In this document: in pieces, positions 9,116 to 17,519 of the stretch
Layout: each line of letters begins with the position of its first letter
Position numbering within the stretch: position 1 is the first letter of the stretch
DNA from: Nitratireductor sp. XY-223
Lineage (GTDB): Bacteria; Pseudomonadota; Alphaproteobacteria; Rhizobiales; Rhizobiaceae
NCBI RefSeq assembly: GCF_004959855.1
Contig: NZ_SPNT01000005.1
Coordinates: forward strand, 345,049 to 409,048
Length of the DNA stretch: 64,000 nucleotides
Reading direction: 5' to 3'
Program-made: the position numbers and the translations under genes
Notes under the pieces: model-generated
The model's database searches: none
What the model was told of the DNA's origin: nothing
The model's input: only the letters and a program-made list of their open reading frames with translations

Positions 9116-9844
9116 ATGTCGGTCGATATCAACTGCGACATGGGCGAGAGCTTCGGCATCTACCGGGTGGGTGACGACGAGGCGATCATGCCGCACATCA
9201 CCCAGGCGAACATCGCCTGCGGCTTCCACGGTTCCGATCCCAACCACATGCGCGCCTCGATCGAGCTGGCGCGGCGGCACGGGGTCAAGATCGGGGCGCA
9301 TTTCTCGCTGCCGGATCTAGCAGGCTTCGGCCGTCGCGAGATGACGATCGAGCGCGGAGAGATGGCCAATATCATCATCTACCAGATCGGCGCGCTCAAG
9401 GGGTTCCTCGATGTCGCGGGCATCCCGCTCAGCCACCTGAAGCCGCACGGCGCGCTCTACGGAATGGCGGCGAGCCGGGAGCATATCGCCCACGCCGTCG
9501 CCGACGCCGCGGAGCATTTCAGGGTGCCGCTGCTCGGCCTTGCCGGCACGCTGCACGAGGAGATCTACACCGCGCGCGGGCTTGAGTTCCGGGCGGAATT
9601 CTTTTCCGATCTCGAATATGACGATGAGGGCCGGCTGATCATCACCCGCCAGCACGAGGCCGTGGACCCGGACTTCGCCGCGCAACGGACCGTGCGGGCC
9701 GTGACGGAAGGCCAGGTGCGTTCCGTCAACGGCACGGACCTTCCGGTGCGGGTGCAGACCGTCTGCGTCCACTCCGACACGCCGAATGCCGCGGCGGTGG
9801 CACGCGCCGTCCGCGTGGCGCTCGAACCCTTTCTTGCCGCCTGA
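9116..9844 (+). CDS. pxpA: LamB/YcsF-family lactam hydrolase component (PxpA)
   Basis: This is a 242-residue PxpA (LamB/YcsF) homologue. The family works with PxpB and PxpC as an ATP-dependent 5-oxoprolinase, and was earlier linked to lactam utilisation. Diagnostic N-terminal motifs are DINCDMGESFG, ANIACGFHGSDP and GAHFSLPDLAGFGRR, with HLKPHGALYG further on. The start has a GGAGG ribosome site (CCGGAGGCAC). It follows the ABC permease by 14 nt and precedes biotin carrier and biotin carboxylase genes. That context suggests a biotin-dependent version acting on a lactam. 5-oxoproline itself, 2-pyrrolidinone or a larger lactam are all possible substrates. Confidence 0.9.
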   Translation: MSVDINCDMGESFGIYRVGDDEAIMPHITQANIACGFHGSDPNHMRASIELARRHGVKIGAHFSLPDLAGFGRREMTIERGEMANIIIYQIGALKGFLDVAGIPLSHLKPHGALYGMAASREHIAHAVADAAEHFRVPLLGLAGTLHEEIYTARGLEFRAEFFSDLEYDDEGRLIITRQHEAVDPDFAAQRTVRAVTEGQVRSVNGTDLPVRVQTVCVHSDTPNAAAVARAVRVALEPFLAA

Positions 9845-9875
9845 CCGGCAAGCCGAAACAGGACTGGAGAATTTC

Positions 9876-10118
9876 ATGGCAAAACAGGAAATCCGCTCAC
9901 CGCTTCCCGGCACGTTCTACCGCAAGCCGGCGCCAGACCAGCCGGAATTCAAGGCGCCGGGCGACCCTGTCGCCAAGGGCGACGTGATCGGGCTCGTGGA
10001 GGTGATGAAGTCCTTCCATGAAATCCGGTCCGACTTCGAGGGCACCCTGGCGGGCTTCCTGGTGGACAATGAGGACGCTGTCACGCCCGGACAGGTTCTG
10101 GCCGAGATCGAAAGCTGA
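9876..10118 (+). CDS. Short biotin carboxyl carrier protein
   Basis: This 80-residue protein is a biotinyl/lipoyl-type domain. The motif SPLPGTFYRKPAPDQPEF and the biotin attachment sequence EVMKSF (Lys45) identify it as a carboxyl carrier. The usual AMKM is replaced by VMKS. It lacks the long N-terminal region of AccB of fatty acid synthesis (about 150 residues), so it is a dedicated catabolic carrier. ATG 9876 follows the stop of pxpA by 31 nt with a GGA-type ribosome site. It precedes the biotin carboxylase gene by 10 nt. Confidence 0.88.
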   Translation: MAKQEIRSPLPGTFYRKPAPDQPEFKAPGDPVAKGDVIGLVEVMKSFHEIRSDFEGTLAGFLVDNEDAVTPGQVLAEIES

Positions 10119-10128
10119 GGATGCCGCC

Positions 10129-11517
10129 ATGCCGATCGGAAAACTGCTGATTGCCAATCGCGGCGAGATCGCCGTACGGATCAACCGGGCCGCCCGCGAA
10201 CTCGGCATCCGCACCGTCCAGGTGCACAGTGCCGCCGACGCGGATTCGCTGGCCGTGGAGATGGCCGACGAGGCCGTCGACATCGGCCCGCCGGCGGCGG
10301 CGAAATCCTACCTGAATGTCGCGGCCATTCTCGAGGCCGCACGCAAGACAGGCGCCGATGCCGTTCACCCCGGCTACGGCTTCCTTGCAGAAAACGCCGA
10401 ATTCGCCGACGCGGTCGAAACCGCCGGCATGGTCTTCGTCGGTCCGCGTGGCGAGACCATCCGCCGCATGGGCGACAAGGCCAGCGCCAGGCAGGCGGCG
10501 AAGGAGGCGGGCGTTCCGACCGTGCCCGGCAGCGACGGCCTGTTGAGCGATCCCGGCGCCGCCAGGACGGTCGCCGACCGTATCGGCTACCCGGTGATGA
10601 TCAAGGCGACGGCCGGCGGCGGCGGCCGCGGCATCCGTATCGCGCAAAACGGCGATGAGCTCGACACGCTTGCCCCGCAGGCGGCGTCCGAGGCCAGCGC
10701 CGCCTTCGGCGATGGCGGGCTCTATCTCGAAAAGGTCATCGAGCGGGCGCGCCACATCGAGGTCCAGATCCTCGGCGACGGCAACAATGTCGTGCATCTG
10801 TTCGAGCGCGAATGCTCGCTGCAGCGCCGGCGCCAGAAGGTCTGGGAGGAAGCGCCCTCCCCGGCCCTGGATGCCGAGACGCGGCAGGCCCTTTGCGACT
10901 CCGCTGTGCGGCTGGCGCAATCCGTCGGTTACCGCGGCGCCGGCACCATCGAATATCTCTACGACGATGTGAGCGGCGCTTTCTATTTCATCGAGATGAA
11001 CACCCGCATCCAGGTCGAGCATCCGGTGACCGAGGAGATCACCGGCGTCGACCTGGTCGCCGAAATGATCCGCATCGCCGGCGGCGCGCCGCTCTCGATT
11101 GCCCAGGCGGATCTCGCCATCAGCGGCCACGCGATCGAGGTGCGGATCAATGCCGAGGACCCGGCCAACAACTTCATGCCGTTTCCGGGCGTTGTCGCCG
11201 ATTTCCGCTTTCCAGGCGGTCCGGGCGTGCGCTTCGATCACATGCTCTATCCCGGCTACCAGATCCCGCCCTTCTACGATTCGCTGCTCGGCAAGCTGAT
11301 CGTGCGGGGCGAGAGCCGCGAACAGGCGATCGCCCGCCTTCAGCGTGCCGTGTCCGAGTTCCGCATCGACGGGCTGAAGACGACGGCGCCGCTGTTTTCG
11401 GCGCTCGCCGGGGATGCCGCGGTCCGGTCCGGTGCCGTCCATACCGGATGGCTGGAGCCGTGGCTTGAGGAAAACGGCGCCGGACTGGCGCAGAACGAAG
11501 GAGGCCTGGCGGCATGA
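10129..11517 (+). CDS. Biotin carboxylase (AccC-like) of the lactam operon
   Basis: This 462-residue biotin carboxylase carboxylates the carrier protein using ATP and bicarbonate. Visible features are the N-terminal KLLIANRGEIAVR, HPGYGFLAENAEFA, the ATP-grasp glycine loop ATAGGGGRGIRIA, and FIEMNTRIQVEHPVTEEITG with its metal-binding and catalytic residues. The start at 10129 lies 10 nt after the carrier gene. The stop overlaps the PxpB start by 4 nt (ATGA). It is similar to AccC, but its operon indicates dedicated use with the PxpB/PxpC subunits, whose relatives form the carboxyltransferase part of urea carboxylase. Confidence 0.92.
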   Translation: MPIGKLLIANRGEIAVRINRAARELGIRTVQVHSAADADSLAVEMADEAVDIGPPAAAKSYLNVAAILEAARKTGADAVHPGYGFLAENAEFADAVETAGMVFVGPRGETIRRMGDKASARQAAKEAGVPTVPGSDGLLSDPGAARTVADRIGYPVMIKATAGGGGRGIRIAQNGDELDTLAPQAASEASAAFGDGGLYLEKVIERARHIEVQILGDGNNVVHLFERECSLQRRRQKVWEEAPSPALDAETRQALCDSAVRLAQSVGYRGAGTIEYLYDDVSGAFYFIEMNTRIQVEHPVTEEITGVDLVAEMIRIAGGAPLSIAQADLAISGHAIEVRINAEDPANNFMPFPGVVADFRFPGGPGVRFDHMLYPGYQIPPFYDSLLGKLIVRGESREQAIARLQRAVSEFRIDGLKTTAPLFSALAGDAAVRSGAVHTGWLEPWLEENGAGLAQNEGGLAA

Positions 11518-12389
11518 CATCGCGATATTCATTCGGCGGCGACGAGCACATCTTCGTGGAGGTCAGCGAGGACATGTCGCTGGAGGCCTTCTTCAAGAGC
11601 CTGTCGATCACCAATTCGGTGCGCGAGGCGCAGATCAGGGGCGTCACCGAAATCTGCCCCGCCAACGCCTCGTTCCAGATCAAGTTCGATCCGGACGTCA
11701 TCCATCCCGACGACCTGATGACCGAATTGAAGCGGATCGAAGAGACGGCGGAGCACGCCGAGGCCGTGCTGGCGACCCGCATTATCGAGATTCCCGTCCA
11801 CTACCAGGACCCGTGGACCAACGAGACCCTGATGCGGTTCCGCGAACGGCACCAGGATCCGGAATCCACCGATATCGAATACGCGGCACGGATCAACGGC
11901 TTTGCCGATGTCAGCGAATTCATCGCCGCGCATTCCGGCTCGCCCTGGTTCGTTTCCATGGTCGGCTTCGTCGCCGGCCTGCCGTTCCTCTACCAGATGG
12001 TCGACCGGCCGCGGCAAATCCAGGTGCCGAAATATCTGCGCCCGCGCACCGACACGCCGAAACTGACGGTCGGCTACGGCGGCTGTTTCTCCTGCATCTA
12101 TTCGGTGCGCGGCGCCGGCGGCTACCAGATGTTCGGGATCACGCCCATGCCGATCTACGATCCGGCGCAAAAGGTCTCGTATCTCAAGGACTTCATGGTG
12201 TTCTTCAAACCCGGCGACATCGTCAAATGGAAGCCGATCAGCCGCGAGGAATACGACCGGGACGTCGCCGATGTCGAGGCGGGGCGCTTCATGCCGCGCA
12301 TGAAAGACGTCGTCTTTTCCCTCGAAGCGTTCAACCGGGATATCGACGGAACCAACGCAAAACTGCTGGAGGCGCTCAATGTCCGTTAA
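11514..12389 (+). CDS. pxpB: PxpB/KipI-family subunit
   Basis: This 291-residue protein belongs to the KipI/PxpB (AHS1) family, one half of a 5-oxoprolinase or urea-carboxylase-type carboxyltransferase unit. The family core is visible in IEIPVHYQDPWTNETL, FIAAHSGSPWFVSMVGFVAGLPFLYQM and GYGGCFSCIYSVRGAGGYQMFG. It is about 50 residues longer than typical KipI because of an N-terminal segment. It starts within the stop of the biotin carboxylase gene and overlaps PxpC by 11 nt, so the three are translationally coupled. Confidence 0.9.
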   Translation: MTSRYSFGGDEHIFVEVSEDMSLEAFFKSLSITNSVREAQIRGVTEICPANASFQIKFDPDVIHPDDLMTELKRIEETAEHAEAVLATRIIEIPVHYQDPWTNETLMRFRERHQDPESTDIEYAARINGFADVSEFIAAHSGSPWFVSMVGFVAGLPFLYQMVDRPRQIQVPKYLRPRTDTPKLTVGYGGCFSCIYSVRGAGGYQMFGITPMPIYDPAQKVSYLKDFMVFFKPGDIVKWKPISREEYDRDVADVEAGRFMPRMKDVVFSLEAFNRDIDGTNAKLLEALNVR

Positions 12390-13353
12390 AGTCCTTTCCC
12401 CCGGGCTCATGACCACCATCCAGGACATGGGGCGGCCCGGCTACTATCATCTCGGTATCCCAATCGGCGGCGCCATGGACCGGATGGCCCTCAGGACCGC
12501 CAACCTGCTGGTCGGCAATGACGAGGGCGCTGCCGGGCTCGAAGCGGTGTTCACCGGGCCGGAGCTGGAATTCACCGGCGATGCCGTCGTCGCCGTGACC
12601 GGCGCCGACCTGCCACCGAAACTGGACGGCGAGACCATGGAGTGCTGGACATCCTTTGCGGTGAAGTCCGGCCAGGTGCTTTCGTTCGACTATCTGCGCT
12701 CGGGCGCGCGCGCCTATATCGCGATCTCCGGCGGCATCGACACGCCGCCGGCGCTCGGCAGCCGCTCCACCTACGCCATCGGGGCGCTGGGCGGCGTCGA
12801 CGGCCGCGCGCTGCAGGCCGACGACGTGCTGCCGCTCGGTCCGTCAGCGGGATCCGCCGCGGGACGCTCCGTTCCGCAAGACCTGCGCCGCACGCCAGGC
12901 AACCCGGCCGAGCTGCGGGTGCTGCCGGGGCTCTACTGGCATCGCATCACCGAGGATTCGGGCCAGCGCTTCTTCGACGAGACCTGGAAGGTCGCCGGCG
13001 AGGCCGACCGCATGGGCTACCGTTTCCAGGGCGGAACGCCCCTCGATTTCATCGGGCGCGAACCGCCCTTCGGCGCCGGCTCCGACCCGTCGAACATCAC
13101 CGACGCCTGCTATCCCTACGGTTCGATCCAGGTGCCCGGCGGCACCGAGCCCATCGTGCTGCACCGGGACGCCGTCTCCGGCGGCGGCTATTTCATGATC
13201 GGCACCGTGATTTCCGCCGACATGGACCTGATCGGCCAGTTGCAGCCGAACACGCCAGCGCGGTTCGTGCGCACCGACATGCACGGCGCCCTCGCCGCGC
13301 GGCAGGACCGGGCGCGCATGCTCGCATCCGTCAGGGAGGTTCTCGCACCGTGA
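12379..13353 (+). CDS. pxpC: PxpC/KipA-family biotin-dependent carboxyltransferase subunit
   Basis: This is a 324-residue KipA/PxpC (AHS2) protein, the partner of PxpB. Motifs include VLSPGLMTTIQDMGRPGYYHLGIPIGGAMD at the N-terminus, GADLPPKLDG, AYIAISGGIDTPPALGSRST and a C-terminal QLQPNTPARF. In urea carboxylase the homologous domain transfers carboxyl from biotin to the amide nitrogen. The presence of a carrier and a carboxylase in the same operon suggests the same chemistry on a lactam here. The gene overlaps the following aminotransferase by 4 nt (GTGA). Confidence 0.9.
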   Translation: MSVKVLSPGLMTTIQDMGRPGYYHLGIPIGGAMDRMALRTANLLVGNDEGAAGLEAVFTGPELEFTGDAVVAVTGADLPPKLDGETMECWTSFAVKSGQVLSFDYLRSGARAYIAISGGIDTPPALGSRSTYAIGALGGVDGRALQADDVLPLGPSAGSAAGRSVPQDLRRTPGNPAELRVLPGLYWHRITEDSGQRFFDETWKVAGEADRMGYRFQGGTPLDFIGREPPFGAGSDPSNITDACYPYGSIQVPGGTEPIVLHRDAVSGGGYFMIGTVISADMDLIGQLQPNTPARFVRTDMHGALAARQDRARMLASVREVLAP

Positions 13354-14666
13354 CCGCCGCATTGAACTCCAGGCTCGCTGAGCGACGTAGCGCGGCCCTG
13401 TCCCGCGGTGTCGGCACCATGACCGGCGTCTATGCCGAGCGTGCCAGCAACGCCGAGATATGGGACGTCGAGGGGCGCCGCTATATCGACTTCGCCTCAG
13501 GGATCGCGGTGGTCAATACCGGCCATTGCCATCCGCGCATCGTCGAGGCGGCGCGCGCGCAGCTCGAACGGTTCACCCATACCTGCCACCAGGTGGTGCC
13601 TTACGAGAACTACGTGGCGCTCGCCGAACGGCTGAACGCGCTCGTTCCAGGACCGGGCGAGAAAAAGACCGTCTTTCTCACAACCGGCGCCGAGGCTGTG
13701 GAAAATGCCGTCAAGATCGCCCGCGCGGCCACCGGCCGTTCAGCCGTCATCGCCTTCAGCGGCGGTTTTCACGGGCGCACCTTCATGGGCATGTCGCTGA
13801 CCGGAAAGGTGTTTCCCTACAAGGCCGGTTTCGGCGCCATGTCCGGCGACGTTTTCCACGCGCCCTTCCCGATCCCGCTGCACGGCATTACGGCCGAAGA
13901 TTCACTTGCCGCGCTCGAGCAGATCTTCAAGAGCGATGTCGATCCGGGACGTGTCGCGGCGATCATCCTGGAGCCGGTGCAGGGCGAAGGCGGATTCTAC
14001 CCCGCGCCACCGGAATTCATGACGGCGCTGCGCGAATTGTGCGACCGGCACAGCATCCTGCTGATCGCCGACGAGGTGCAGACCGGCTTTGCCCGCACGG
14101 GCCGCCTGTTCGCCATGGAGCACCACGACGTCGCCCCGGACCTGACGACCATGGCCAAGAGTCTTGCCGGCGGCTTCCCGCTGGCCGCGGTCACCGGCCG
14201 CGCCGAACTCATGGATGCGCCGCACGCGGGCGGTCTCGGCGGCACCTATGGCGGCAATCCGCTCGGCATCGCGGCCGCGCATGCCGTCCTCGACATTATC
14301 GAGGAAGAAGGTCTGTGCGAACGCGCGGAGCGCCTCGGCGCCTGCCTCAAGCAGCGCATCGGCGGTCTTCGCGACGTCGTGCCGGAGATCGTCGACATTC
14401 GCGGCCCCGGATTCATGAACGCGGTGGAATTCAACGTTCCGGGCAGCGGTGCGCCCGATCCGGAATTCGCCAACACCGTGCGCGCCAAGGCACTGGAAAA
14501 CGGGCTTATCCTGCTGACCTGCGGGGTGCGGGCCAATGTCATCCGCTTCCTGGCGCCGATTACGATCGAGGAGTCGGTGTTCGCACAAGCCCTCGACATT
14601 CTCGAAGACGCCCTTCTCGCCAGCCGCGAGGCCCATCAGGGCAAAGAGGCCGCACTGGCCTCATAG
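13350..14666 (+). CDS. gabT: GabT-like class III omega-aminotransferase
   Basis: This 438-residue PLP-dependent aminotransferase matches 4-aminobutyrate aminotransferase. Features are FLTTGAEAVENAVKIARAATGR, the GGFHGRTFMGMSLTGK segment, ILEPVQGEGGFYPAP, LLIADEVQTGFARTGRLFAMEH and the PLP lysine region TMAKSLAGGFPLAAVTGR. The GTG start at 13350 overlaps the PxpC stop. A longer frame back to 12642 lies inside pxpC and is spurious. In this operon it probably transaminates the omega-amino acid freed by lactam opening. GABA from 2-pyrrolidinone would fit, and 5-aminovalerate is an alternative. Confidence 0.88.
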   Translation: MTAALNSRLAERRSAALSRGVGTMTGVYAERASNAEIWDVEGRRYIDFASGIAVVNTGHCHPRIVEAARAQLERFTHTCHQVVPYENYVALAERLNALVPGPGEKKTVFLTTGAEAVENAVKIARAATGRSAVIAFSGGFHGRTFMGMSLTGKVFPYKAGFGAMSGDVFHAPFPIPLHGITAEDSLAALEQIFKSDVDPGRVAAIILEPVQGEGGFYPAPPEFMTALRELCDRHSILLIADEVQTGFARTGRLFAMEHHDVAPDLTTMAKSLAGGFPLAAVTGRAELMDAPHAGGLGGTYGGNPLGIAAAHAVLDIIEEEGLCERAERLGACLKQRIGGLRDVVPEIVDIRGPGFMNAVEFNVPGSGAPDPEFANTVRAKALENGLILLTCGVRANVIRFLAPITIEESVFAQALDILEDALLASREAHQGKEAALAS

Positions 14667-14687
14667 CATTTGCGACAAAAAGGAGCG

Positions 14688-14710
14688 GGTGCTAAACGGG
14701 AGCACCTTTT
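14688..14710 (+). terminator. Probable terminator between gabT and bioB
   Basis: The hairpin GGTGCT / AGCACC has a 7-nt loop and is followed directly by TTTT. It starts 22 nt after the gabT stop and ends 22 nt before bioB. It probably separates the lactam operon from the biotin operon, or attenuates read-through between them. No TTATNNATAA-type BioR box is visible in this gap. Confidence 0.55.
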
Positions 14711-14731
14711 GCAACAAGGCGATACGACCCA

Positions 14732-15724
14732 ATGAGTGAAACAGCCGCAAAAACATGGTCTCGCGAGGAAGCGGAGGCGATCTACCACCTGCCGTTCAAC
14801 GACCTGATCTTCCAGGCGCAGACGGTGCATCGCCAGCATTTCGACCCGAACCGGGTTCAAAAGAGCCAGCTTTTGAGCATTAAGACCGGCGGCTGCCCGG
14901 AAGACTGCGGTTATTGCAGCCAGTCGGCGCATCACAAGACCGGATTGACGGCGTCGAAGCTGATCGAGGTCGAACGGGTGCTGGCGGAGGCGCGCCGCGC
15001 CAGGGATGCCGGCTCCACCCGCTACTGCATGGGCGCCGCCTGGCGCAACCCGAAACCGCGCGACATGCCGGCGCTGGTGGCCATGATCGAGGGCGTCAAG
15101 GCCATGGGCATGGAAACCTGCATGACGCTCGGCATGCTGACGCCGGAACAGGCGCTTGAACTGAAGGGCGCGGGGCTCGACTACTACAACCACAATCTCG
15201 ACACGTCCGAGCGCCACTACAGCGAGATCATCACCACCCGGACCTATGCGGACCGGCTCGACACGCTCGCCAATGTGCGCGATGCCGGCATGAAGATCTG
15301 TTCGGGCGGCATTTTGGGCATGGGCGAGAAGGCGCAGGATCGCATCGACATGCTGGTAACGCTCGCCAACCTGCCGGAACCGCCGGAAAGCGTTCCGATC
15401 AACATGCTGATCCCCATCGAGGGCACGCCGCTGGAAAACGCCGAGCCGATCGATCCGCTGGAATTCGTCCGCACCATCGCGCTTGCCCGCATCATGATGC
15501 CGCAAAGCCATGTGCGGCTTTCGGCCGGCCGCACGGAAATGTCCGACGAGACCCAGGCGCTGTGCTTCCTTGCCGGCGCCAACTCGATCTTCAGCGGCGA
15601 CACGCTGCTGACGGCGGACAATCCGGAAGACGACGCGGATACGGTGCTGTTCCGCAAGCTCGGCCTTCAGCCGGAGGCCGCGCAGGTGCAGGAGGAACCC
15701 GTCAGCAATGTTGCAGCGGAATGA
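14732..15724 (+). CDS. bioB: Biotin synthase BioB
   Basis: This 330-residue radical SAM enzyme inserts sulfur into dethiobiotin, the last step of biotin synthesis. The radical SAM cluster motif [16 protein letters not shown] places the ligating cysteines at residues 55, 59 and 62. [20 protein letters not shown] and RLSAGRTEM are also family hallmarks. It is the first gene of bioBFDAZ. The 3' end overlaps bioF by 17 nt. A weak AAGG about 13 nt upstream of the ATG is the only ribosome site visible. Confidence 0.97.
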   Translation: MSETAAKTWSREEAEAIYHLPFNDLIFQAQTVHRQHFDPNRVQKSQLLSIKTGGCPEDCGYCSQSAHHKTGLTASKLIEVERVLAEARRARDAGSTRYCMGAAWRNPKPRDMPALVAMIEGVKAMGMETCMTLGMLTPEQALELKGAGLDYYNHNLDTSERHYSEIITTRTYADRLDTLANVRDAGMKICSGGILGMGEKAQDRIDMLVTLANLPEPPESVPINMLIPIEGTPLENAEPIDPLEFVRTIALARIMMPQSHVRLSAGRTEMSDETQALCFLAGANSIFSGDTLLTADNPEDDADTVLFRKLGLQPEAAQVQEEPVSNVAAE

Positions 15725-16865
15725 AGATGCCGGCCACCTGACGCGCTACGAGACCACGCTGCGGCGCCTGGCCGGGCGCGGACGGCTTCGCGGCCTTTCC
15801 GAAAGCGGCGGCATCGATTTCTCCTCGAACGACTATCTCGGGCTTGCCGGCGACGGCCGCGTTGCCGAAGCCCTGCAGGCGGCGATCGCGCGGGGCGTAC
15901 CAATTGGCGCAGGAGGTTCGCGCCTTCTGCGCGGCAACGATCCGGAGCACCTGGCGCTCGAAGCGGAGGCCGCGGCGTTTTTCGGCGCGCAAAGGGCGCT
16001 CTATTTCGGCAGCGGCTTCGTGGCCAATTACGCACTGCTCGCCTGCCTGCCGCATCGAGCCGATCTCGTCGTCCTTGACGACCTTGTCCATGCCAGCTGT
16101 CACGACGGTGCGGGCGCAACCCGCGCGGAAGTGGCCTTTGCCCGGCACAACGATGCGAACGCATTCGAGGACGCGATCCTTGCATGGCGCAAGCGCGGCG
16201 GCACCGGGTGCCCATGGCTCGTGGTCGAGAGCCTCTACAGCATGGATGGCGACCGCGCGCCGCTGGATGCGCTGATTGACGTTGCCGACAGGCATGACGG
16301 CTTCCTCATTGTCGACGAGGCCCATGCCACCGGCGTCTTCGGGCCGGACGGGCGCGGCCTTGCGGCCGATTTCGAAGGCCGGGACAATGTCGTCGTCGTT
16401 CATACCTGCGGCAAGGCTCTGGGTGCCTCCGGGGCGCTTGTGTGCCTGTCGCCAGTGCTTGCCGACTATCTCGTCAACCGAAGCCGGCCCTTCATCTACG
16501 CAACCGCGCCCTCACCGCTGATGGCCGCGGCGGTGCGCGAAGCACTGCAGGTCCTGAAAGACGAACCGCAGCGCCGGGACAGGCTGAACGGGATGATGTC
16601 GCAGATGGCCCAAGGGCTCGCCGCACTCGGGCGTCCGTCAACCGGATCGCAAATCCAGCCGGTGATCATCGGCGATGCAGAGGCGACGATGGGCTGCGCC
16701 GCCGCATTGCAGGCACGCGGTTACGACATTCGCGGCATCCGGCCGCCCACCGTTCCGGAGGGCACGTCGCGGCTGCGCATCTCGCTGACCCTGAATGCGG
16801 ACGAGGCGGCGGTCGCCGGCCTGCTTTCGGCGCTTGCCGAAACTCTTGACGGGCCGGGCCGATGA
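15708..16865 (+). CDS. bioF: 8-amino-7-oxononanoate synthase BioF
   Basis: This 385-residue PLP enzyme condenses a pimeloyl thioester with L-alanine to give 8-amino-7-oxononanoate. Motifs include [61 protein letters not shown] and the PLP lysine in [14 protein letters not shown]. The start at 15708 lies inside the end of bioB, with GGAGGA about 17 nt upstream; an ATG at 15722 is out of frame. The gene overlaps bioD by 4 nt. Confidence 0.96.
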   Translation: MLQRNEDAGHLTRYETTLRRLAGRGRLRGLSESGGIDFSSNDYLGLAGDGRVAEALQAAIARGVPIGAGGSRLLRGNDPEHLALEAEAAAFFGAQRALYFGSGFVANYALLACLPHRADLVVLDDLVHASCHDGAGATRAEVAFARHNDANAFEDAILAWRKRGGTGCPWLVVESLYSMDGDRAPLDALIDVADRHDGFLIVDEAHATGVFGPDGRGLAADFEGRDNVVVVHTCGKALGASGALVCLSPVLADYLVNRSRPFIYATAPSPLMAAAVREALQVLKDEPQRRDRLNGMMSQMAQGLAALGRPSTGSQIQPVIIGDAEATMGCAAALQARGYDIRGIRPPTVPEGTSRLRISLTLNADEAAVAGLLSALAETLDGPGR

Positions 16866-17488
16866 CCAGGATCGTCGTCCTCGGAACCGACACGGATATC
16901 GGCAAGACGGTGTTTGCCGCCGGGCTGACAGCGGCGCTCGGCGCCTCCTACTGGAAACCGGTCCAGTCCGGCCTCGACGGCGATACGGATGCGCAGACCG
17001 TGCAGCGGCTCGCCGAACTGCCCGCTGAACGCGTGTTACCGGAAACCTACCGGCTGAACAGCCCACTCTCCCCGCACCGCTCGGCGGAGATAGACGGCGT
17101 TGAAATCGATCCGGAGAGGCTGACACCGCCGGATATCGAAGGACCGCTTGTGATCGAGGGCGCCGGCGGCGTGCTGGTTCCGCTCACACGTGAAACGCTT
17201 TACGCGGATGTCATTGCCCGGTGGAACCTGCCGGCCGTGCTTGTCGGGCGCACCGCGCTCGGCGCGATCAACCACGCGCTCTTGTCCATCGAAGCGCTGC
17301 GCGCGCGCGGCGTTTCCCTCCTGGGGATCGCCTTTGTGGGCGAAGAGATCGCCGACACGCAGGCGACAATCGCCGAGATGGGCAGGATCCGCCAGCTCGG
17401 CCGGCTGCCGGTGCTCGATCCGCTGGCTCCCGACACGCTGCAATCGGCCTTTGCGCAGGCATTCAACGCGGATGATTTCCGCGCCTGA
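16862..17488 (+). CDS. bioD: Dethiobiotin synthetase BioD
   Basis: This 208-residue ATP-dependent enzyme closes the ureido ring to make dethiobiotin. The N-terminal [11 protein letters not shown] is its P-loop, followed by the substrate-binding YWKPVQSG segment, [10 protein letters not shown] and [19 protein letters not shown]. The length is near the family norm (about 210-230). It starts within the bioF stop (ATGA) and is followed by bioA after 31 nt. Confidence 0.95.
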   Translation: MTRIVVLGTDTDIGKTVFAAGLTAALGASYWKPVQSGLDGDTDAQTVQRLAELPAERVLPETYRLNSPLSPHRSAEIDGVEIDPERLTPPDIEGPLVIEGAGGVLVPLTRETLYADVIARWNLPAVLVGRTALGAINHALLSIEALRARGVSLLGIAFVGEEIADTQATIAEMGRIRQLGRLPVLDPLAPDTLQSAFAQAFNADDFRA

Positions 17489-17519
17489 TCGCAGCAGCGA
17501 ACGCGCATGAGGAAGACCC

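Noticed and set aside
12642..13349. Long N-terminal extension of the aminotransferase frame
   Set aside because: The extension is the +1 shadow of pxpC. GTG 13350 with the GTGA overlap starts the real enzyme.
14667..14731. BioR operator upstream of bioB
   Set aside because: No TTATNNATAA-like sequence is present in the 65-bp gap.
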